A model generated the notes under the pieces. That model had not been told where the DNA came from, searched no databases, and worked only from the letters and a program-made list of their open reading frames with translations. Below are positions 6,801 to 9,252 of a stretch of DNA of 9,252 nt, piece by piece. Each line of letters starts with the position of its first letter. Position 1 is the stretch's first letter. Source of the stretch: JAYUHK01 sp043767025 (GTDB lineage: Bacteria; Bacteroidota; Bacteroidia; Chitinophagales; Saprospiraceae); NCBI GenBank assembly GCA_043767025.1, contig JAYUHK010000149.1, positions 1 to 9,252 on the forward strand. Reading direction: 5' to 3'. Position numbers and translations under genes: made by a program.

Positions 6801-7920
6801 AACATACAGTGTGACCATAAAAGATGCCAATAATTGTGTAAAAACATATCCAGTAGGCGTTACAGAGCCGCCGCTGCTGGTTGCTTCTATTGATTTCAGC
6901 AATACGCGCAACGTAACTTGCAGCAATAAATCCGACGGCGAGGTAGCTGTCAAAAAAATAGGCGGAAACTCCGGAGCCTTTAACTATGCTTGGACGAACA
7001 ACGTTTCGACGACTTCTACCGCCGTCAATTTGCCACCAGGAACTTATACCGTCACCGTCACCGACGGCAAGGGCTGCAATGACACAGCACGCTACACCGT
7101 GAAGTCGCCGCCGCCGATTGTCGCTAATATTCCCGTACCCGAGCAGCCGAGATGCTTCGGCGAACAAACAACAGTCACCGTAAAAACCGCATCGGGCGGA
7201 AACGGACCAATTTTTAAGTTTTCGGTAGATGATGGAGTAGAAAACGCATTGATAGACAACAAGTTAGTACCAATTTTCGCAGGCGAACACATCATAAAAG
7301 TATTCGACGGATTGGGTTGTGAGTTTGTGGATACCATAAGTGTCACAGAACCGCCACAATTAGTCGTAAATCTTGGTCCAGATGTGAAAGTAGGTTTGGG
7401 TGCGGAGGTCGAGCTTCGTGGAGCGGTGCAGTCAGTTTATCCCATAGATACTGCGATTTGGTTGCCTACGACGGGCTTGCGCCTCAACGTCAATGGCGGT
7501 AATCCGCTTCAGGCTTTTGCAAGTCCGCCCAACAATACGACTTATACTTTAATCGTGACGGACATCAACGGCTGTCAAGGCAGCGATGATGTTGCGGTAG
7601 AAATTGACCGCAACCGAAACGTATATATTCCCAATGTGTTCTCTCCGAATGGCGATGGAACGAATGATTTTTTCGGTGTTTATGCGGGTTTGGGAGTGTC
7701 CGATGTCAATTTTATGCGAGTTTTTGACCGTTGGGGAAATTTGGTTTATTCTGTAGATAAATTTACGCCGACCAATTCGGTGAATAAAGGCAACGGCTGG
7801 GACGGAACTTTTAAGGGCAGCCCGATGGACGTTGGCGTTTACATTTACATTATTTCGGTCGGTTTTATTGATAATATTGAGCCAATTTTGTATCGCGGCG
7901 ATATTACGTTGGTCAAGTAG
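3784..7920 (+). CDS. Large T9SS-exported surface protein: cohesin-like domain, nine SprB repeats, type B sorting domain
   Basis: A secreted, probably cell-surface-anchored protein of 1378 residues. In order: signal peptide (1-21, cut at ANA|Q); N-terminal region with seven Cys (22-306); cohesin-like domain (307-453); nine SprB-type repeats (about 465-1193); PKD/Ig-like module (about 1195-1278); CHU_C/gliding-motility C-terminal domain (1280-1378). The last is the type B signal that routes proteins through the type IX secretion system. SprB-repeat proteins include the mobile adhesin SprB of Flavobacterium gliding motility; a gliding or attachment role here is inferred. ATG at 3784 is chosen over an in-frame TTG at 3778 because it directly opens a standard signal peptide (MFKQLF). 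The next gene follows after 18 bases. It lacks enzyme domains that I can recognise. At DNA level the repeats are well diverged, so the reading frame is not a recent tandem expansion. Confidence 0.93.
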   Translation: MFKQLFTLSICFFFCWTAANAQKVEFTTFSRTTGGTARGANFACTNNAGTYTLGAFNGKSNDISLDTIYLCHNDSLPILHNNNADLTGDPQAATKPGVGYAFYKCKPTISGMDLATIKTDPCIIPTAVGTGILVAASNDLTATNFDIKLKNDGLIQNNALIHTALGTALGSPTAIWLAPITLDAFVVRGYESPTGTPPYGTCVNANVSKAFSVIYLNEIKTSNPVPSGLCGRFTVAGGLSEFDNSSYTIAVTKVGGGVFGTVNTPFGGYKHSDEVNFSVPQSGTYNIVVTDGKACPANFQMTFAANGPLVFTGAQVTGMPGDIVCVNVQVKDFKDIVNAQMTFHWDVTKMKFSSIMNLNLSNLTLGSFGTTPGLVNAGNITFGWNTLGGAGDYGVTVPDGTNIFQICFKIEPTAVAGDFSNVSFDGSLTQIDIRTYCGNMPVFTPTSGKVTVVTNMSSIVLAIQQTGVSCSGLADGKFTVTAVGGGTPPYNFTWKKLPAGTPTGTGNIAANGGSATVSNLTAGKYQIVTQDATGAASTRIDTIEVLQPPALGAVLKDTLPSCNGFADGKLCAEISLNGVMITNPSAQYTFKWSNNATTRCIAGLTSGAYSFTVTDQTTGCTAVAAATLGQPAALSVSIAKTDVSCTPPNVGTATATAAGGTPAYNYKWSTGSMSASIINLTAGTYKVVATDKNGCKDSITTNILPPNSPRIDSFKVVNVKCNGDNNGAITVFARPGGAAIADYAWSFGGSGATKTNISNLIAGVYSVTVTGADGCSSVGDTAISQPSAIVVDSIVTKNPTCTGKNDGRITVFAKGGVGPFRYVWSNAPADTVTNNLKVGLIAGSYNVAIIDANGCKVVRNAIAVVNPPAVNIVFNSIKSVKCNNGTPCDGQATAVASGGNGVVYSFLWSSGETINNSATSSATALCQGYQKVTVSDANNCTRVDSVLIPSPLPLVLDFMSLTIKAVSCKGLADGGATVAGFGGTSPYTYAWQQGTVGATISNVAAGTYSVTIKDANNCVKTYPVGVTEPPLLVASIDFSNTRNVTCSNKSDGEVAVKKIGGNSGAFNYAWTNNVSTTSTAVNLPPGTYTVTVTDGKGCNDTARYTVKSPPPIVANIPVPEQPRCFGEQTTVTVKTASGGNGPIFKFSVDDGVENALIDNKLVPIFAGEHIIKVFDGLGCEFVDTISVTEPPQLVVNLGPDVKVGLGAEVELRGAVQSVYPIDTAIWLPTTGLRLNVNGGNPLQAFASPPNNTTYTLIVTDINGCQGSDDVAVEIDRNRNVYIPNVFSPNGDGTNDFFGVYAGLGVSDVNFMRVFDRWGNLVYSVDKFTPTNSVNKGNGWDGTFKGSPMDVGVYIYIISVGFIDNIEPILYRGDITLVK
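3847..4701 (+). other. N-terminal region of unknown fold in the large surface protein
   Basis: Residues 22-306 match no domain I can name. Seven cysteines (44, 71, 105, 122, 202, 230, 295) are spread through it. A notable stretch is LTGDP...KPGVGYAFYKC (86-105), which I recall from N termini of other Saprospiraceae CHU_C-domain proteins, though this is memory and not a search. The end of the region (SGTYNIVVTDGKAC, to Cys295) resembles the final strand of an SprB repeat, so a degenerate Ig-like module probably precedes the cohesin-like domain. Confidence 0.5.
4702..5142 (+). other. Cohesin-like domain in the large surface protein
   Basis: Residues 307-453 follow the cohesin pattern: an opening strand pair with PGDIVCVNVQVKDF (C325), a conserved VNAQMTFHWDVTKMKF strand, then NITFGW, an acidic turn before the strand IFQICFKI, and a closing SGKVTV strand. 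Cohesins bind dockerins in cellulosomes, but similar domains occur in many non-cellulolytic bacteria as general beta-sandwich adhesion modules. No dockerin motif is present in any protein of this window. The assignment is by pattern recognition and a related carbohydrate-binding-type sandwich is the alternative. Confidence 0.65.
5176..7362 (+). repeat. Array of nine SprB-type protein repeats
   Basis: Nine units share the pattern C-x-G-x-x-D-G, GG-x-x-P-Y-x-Y-x-W, L-x-A-G-x-Y, V-T-D-x-x-x-C and a closing QPP or EPP-type turn. The leading Cys residues are 470, 562, 645, 721, 801, 882, 968, 1046 and 1124, so the period is 76-92 residues. Most units also have a second Cys in the DxNGC-like turn, which could pair with the first. 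Unit 1 lacks the second Cys (DATGAAS), while units 2 and 6 carry two additional Cys each. At DNA level only short identities remain, such as AACGGCTGTAAAG near 5864 and 6341, so the array is old. Confidence 0.88.
7621..7917 (+). other. CHU_C/gliding-motility C-terminal domain (type B T9SS sorting signal)
   Basis: Residues 1280-1378 begin with VYIPNVFSPNGDGTND (1280-1295), the hallmark of the CHU_C/TIGR04131 family, continue with VFDRWGNLVY (1313-1322), GWDGTF (1338-1343) and GVYIYII (1351-1357), and end in GDITLVK. This domain directs export through the type IX secretion system. Unlike type A signals, type B substrates are often handled together with a PorP/SprF-family partner for surface attachment. 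Confidence 0.95.
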
Positions 7921-7938
7921 GTTATAACACAAATAGCT

Positions 7939-8691
7939 ATGAAAAATAAACTTCTGTACGCACTCTTTTTTATGACACTCGCCAATCAAGCTATGTCACA
8001 AATAGAGAAAAAAAATGAAGGTTGGGCTTTGCTGCCACATTTGAGTTTTTCCTTCCAGCAGCCGGGTGGCGACTTAGCCAATCGTTTCGGAGCGAGCAAC
8101 GCTGTCGGTGGGGGAGTGGATTTTCTGACCGAAAAAAATAATATTATTTTGGGCGTGGAGGGAAATTATATTTTTGGCACTACCGTCAAGGAGGATGTTT
8201 TGGCTTGGCTGCGCGATGCAGACGGCGCAATAATCGGGAATGCGCAGTCGCAGACCAGCGTGGTGCTGCGAGAAAGAGGCTTTTACTTGGGCGGCGTGGT
8301 CGGAAAACTGTTCAGTGTGTTGCCACAAAATCCTCGTTCTGGAATCCGAGCTACGATAGGCGTGGGCATTTTGCAGCATCGGATTCGGCTGCAAGACGAC
8401 AACTCTGCGGTGCAGCAAATCTCGGGCAACAACTCAAAAGGCTACGACCGCTTGTCCAACGGCATCGCTTTCAATGGGTTCATTGGCTACCAACATCTTG
8501 CCAAAAATCGCCGCTTCAACATGACTGTTGGGGTTGAATTGACTCAAGGTTTTACCCAAAGCCGACGCGGATTCAACTACGATACTCAAATGGCGGATAC
8601 CCAAAAAAGGAAAGATTCACTCGTTGGCTTCAAAATGGCATGGACGGTGCCTTTTTACATCGGTGAAAATGCCGAGCAAATATTTTATTAA
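7939..8691 (+). CDS. Outer-membrane beta-barrel protein of unknown function
   Basis: The 250-residue protein has a signal peptide (1-20) with cleavage at MS|Q, then alternating amphipathic strands rich in Gly and aromatic residues, and ends in the aromatic IFY expected of a BAM-recognised barrel. Marked segments are QQPGGDLANRFG (40-51), a YIFG strand, ERGFYLGGVVGKLF, GYDRLSNG (168-175) and QGFTQSRR (203-210). I recall this set from a conserved Bacteroidota barrel family without a described role. It is shorter than PorP/SprF proteins and lacks their usual opening, so I do not call it sprF. The ATG is 18 bases after the adhesin stop with no terminator between, which implies co-transcription and perhaps a shared surface function. 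A barrel of about eight to ten strands is likely from the length. Confidence 0.82.
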   Translation: MKNKLLYALFFMTLANQAMSQIEKKNEGWALLPHLSFSFQQPGGDLANRFGASNAVGGGVDFLTEKNNIILGVEGNYIFGTTVKEDVLAWLRDADGAIIGNAQSQTSVVLRERGFYLGGVVGKLFSVLPQNPRSGIRATIGVGILQHRIRLQDDNSAVQQISGNNSKGYDRLSNGIAFNGFIGYQHLAKNRRFNMTVGVELTQGFTQSRRGFNYDTQMADTQKRKDSLVGFKMAWTVPFYIGENAEQIFY

Positions 8692-8694
8692 AAA

Positions 8695-8742
8695 AAAGAA
8701 GCGCAGCTTTCAGGATAGAATACTGCACTTCTTTAACTTTTC
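8695..8742 (+). terminator. Bidirectional hairpin terminator after the barrel gene
   Basis: Arms 8695-8706 and 8723-8734 pair over 12 positions with one C/A mismatch (8702 with 8727), enclosing a 16-base loop. The hairpin overlaps the end of the barrel gene by only a few bases of spacing (stop at 8689-8691). A run of A precedes the left arm, so on the - strand the right arm is followed by a perfect T tract; on the + strand the tail is the weaker TAACTTTT. Confidence 0.75.
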
Positions 8743-8820
8743 AAAATTATTTAGTTCACTTTAACTTTCATAAAGACATTCACTGATTCAGAAGGTTGCA
8801 GCAAGACTAAAATTAGAACA

Positions 8821-8868
8821 AAAAAAAACGTTTGTAAAAAGAATTTTCTTTTTACAAACGTTTTTTTT
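8821..8868 (+). terminator. Very strong symmetrical hairpin terminator
   Basis: Positions 8821-8842 and 8847-8868 are perfect 22-bp reverse complements around a 4-base loop (ATTT). The outer eight pairs are A/T only, so either strand reads a hairpin with core ACGTTTGTAAAAAG followed by a run of eight T. It should terminate transcription from both directions. It lies 79 bases beyond the first terminator with no gene between them. Confidence 0.85.
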
Positions 8869-9252
8869 ATCCCAAGTTCTTATACTTAAATATATGACAT
8901 TTAATATTCGACATAATTCGTTGATTTTCAACAGTTTATGACGACTTAAAATTAAAAACTAAAAACTTATAACTATTTAAAATAAAAATAATAAGTCATA
9001 AATTTGTCACTCCAACGCAAGGTCAAATGTAAACAATAGGCAGCAAATTCAAAACTAATTTAATACAAATGAAAATTTATCGGCATATTTTATCACAATA
9101 GTATGCTCACAAGTAATTTTTAGCAACTCATATTACCCAGAAACATTTTGACCGGCTCATTTAATCTTGATTTTTGTAGCTATTGACTTGGTTTTTGTCA
9201 CTTTTTTTCTTGATAAAAAAAGTAACCAAAAAAATCAAGTGCTCTGTATAAA
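8869..9252. other. AT-rich region without a recognisable gene
   Basis: Neither strand has a convincing coding frame here; the ATG-initiated + strand frames I checked (at 8894 and 9070) end after about 15 and 10 codons. The stretch at 8941-8998 is almost all A and T, with short tandem AAAAACT copies and a loose GACTTA/TAAGTC inverted pair. On the - strand a TAGTTTTG sequence near 9050 fits the -7 promoter pattern but leads to no gene. The right edge holds the palindrome described separately. Confidence 0.6.
9186..9240. repeat. Imperfect palindrome at the right edge
   Basis: ACTTG (9186-9190) and CAAGT (9236-9240) bound a long imperfect inverted repeat whose inner arms are GTCACTTTTTTT and AAAAAAAGTAAC, with one mismatch between them around a CTTGAT centre. 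The flanking GGTTTTT and CCAAAAA stretches also pair after a small bulge. Similar GTTACTTTTT...AAAAAGTAAC elements are, from memory, frequent between genes in Bacteroidota. It may be a bidirectional terminator or a dispersed intergenic repeat. Confidence 0.45.

Noticed and set aside
6649..7167. Minus-strand open frame of 172 codons opposite the SprB repeats
   Set aside because: The product is Arg/Ser-rich with no domain; the + strand frame shows clear repeats across the same DNA.
5176..7362. Repeats at regular spacing considered as a CRISPR or DNA-level satellite array
   Set aside because: The periodicity is at protein level (76-92 residues); nucleotide identity between units is limited to short stretches.
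7549..7989. Minus-strand open frame of 146 codons spanning the adhesin-barrel junction
   Set aside because: It is antisense to the conserved sorting domain and to a signal peptide, and shows no family features.
7939..8691. Assignment of the small barrel as sprF or porP
   Set aside because: It is too short and lacks the typical PorP/SprF opening; position alone is not sufficient.
8894..9102. Short ATG frames in the right-hand AT-rich region as small genes
   Set aside because: They end after about 10-15 codons and have no promoter or conserved feature that I can see.

Overview
The window looks like chromosomal DNA from a Bacteroidota bacterium, most plausibly a Saprospiraceae/Chitinophagales-type relative. 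Supporting signs are a type B type IX secretion (T9SS) sorting domain, SprB-type repeats, signal peptides that leave Gln at the mature N terminus, AT-rich intergenic DNA, start regions without Shine-Dalgarno sequences, and promoter elements of the TAnnTTTG type. The lineage below phylum is an inference from recalled family resemblance. All recognisable genes are on the + strand. I see no tRNA, rRNA, CRISPR array, transposase or phage gene.

Layout. At 2-151 is the C-terminal end of an unidentified gene, closed by a strong hairpin terminator (155-195). A TAnnTTTG promoter (277-284) then leads into an apparent four-gene unit with gaps of 3, 36 and 41 bases: hemC (316-1212), a YCF48-like beta-propeller lipoprotein (1216-2178), an MlaF-type ABC ATPase (2215-2973) and a DUF1569/DinB-like protein (3015-3473). 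Both hemC and the ATPase must start at TTG. A 304-base intergenic region holds a perfect 13-bp inverted repeat and a candidate promoter (3735-3742).

The second unit is a 1378-residue secreted surface protein (3784-7920) followed after 18 bases by a 250-residue outer-membrane beta-barrel protein (7939-8691). The large protein has a signal peptide, a Cys-containing N-terminal region of unknown fold, a cohesin-like domain, nine SprB-type repeats, a PKD/Ig-like module and a C-terminal CHU_C/gliding-motility type sorting domain. It is therefore probably exported by T9SS and anchored at the cell surface. The small barrel beside it could be a partner, as SprF is for SprB, but it does not look like a PorP/SprF protein.

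The last 560 bases contain no convincing gene. They hold two bidirectional hairpin terminators (8695-8742 and 8821-8868), very AT-rich DNA, and an imperfect palindrome at the right edge (9186-9240).

The most interesting points are the domain architecture of the large adhesin, including its uneven cysteine pattern, its pairing with a non-SprF barrel, and the unusual company kept by hemC. I found no clear evidence of a wholly new defence or mobile system.
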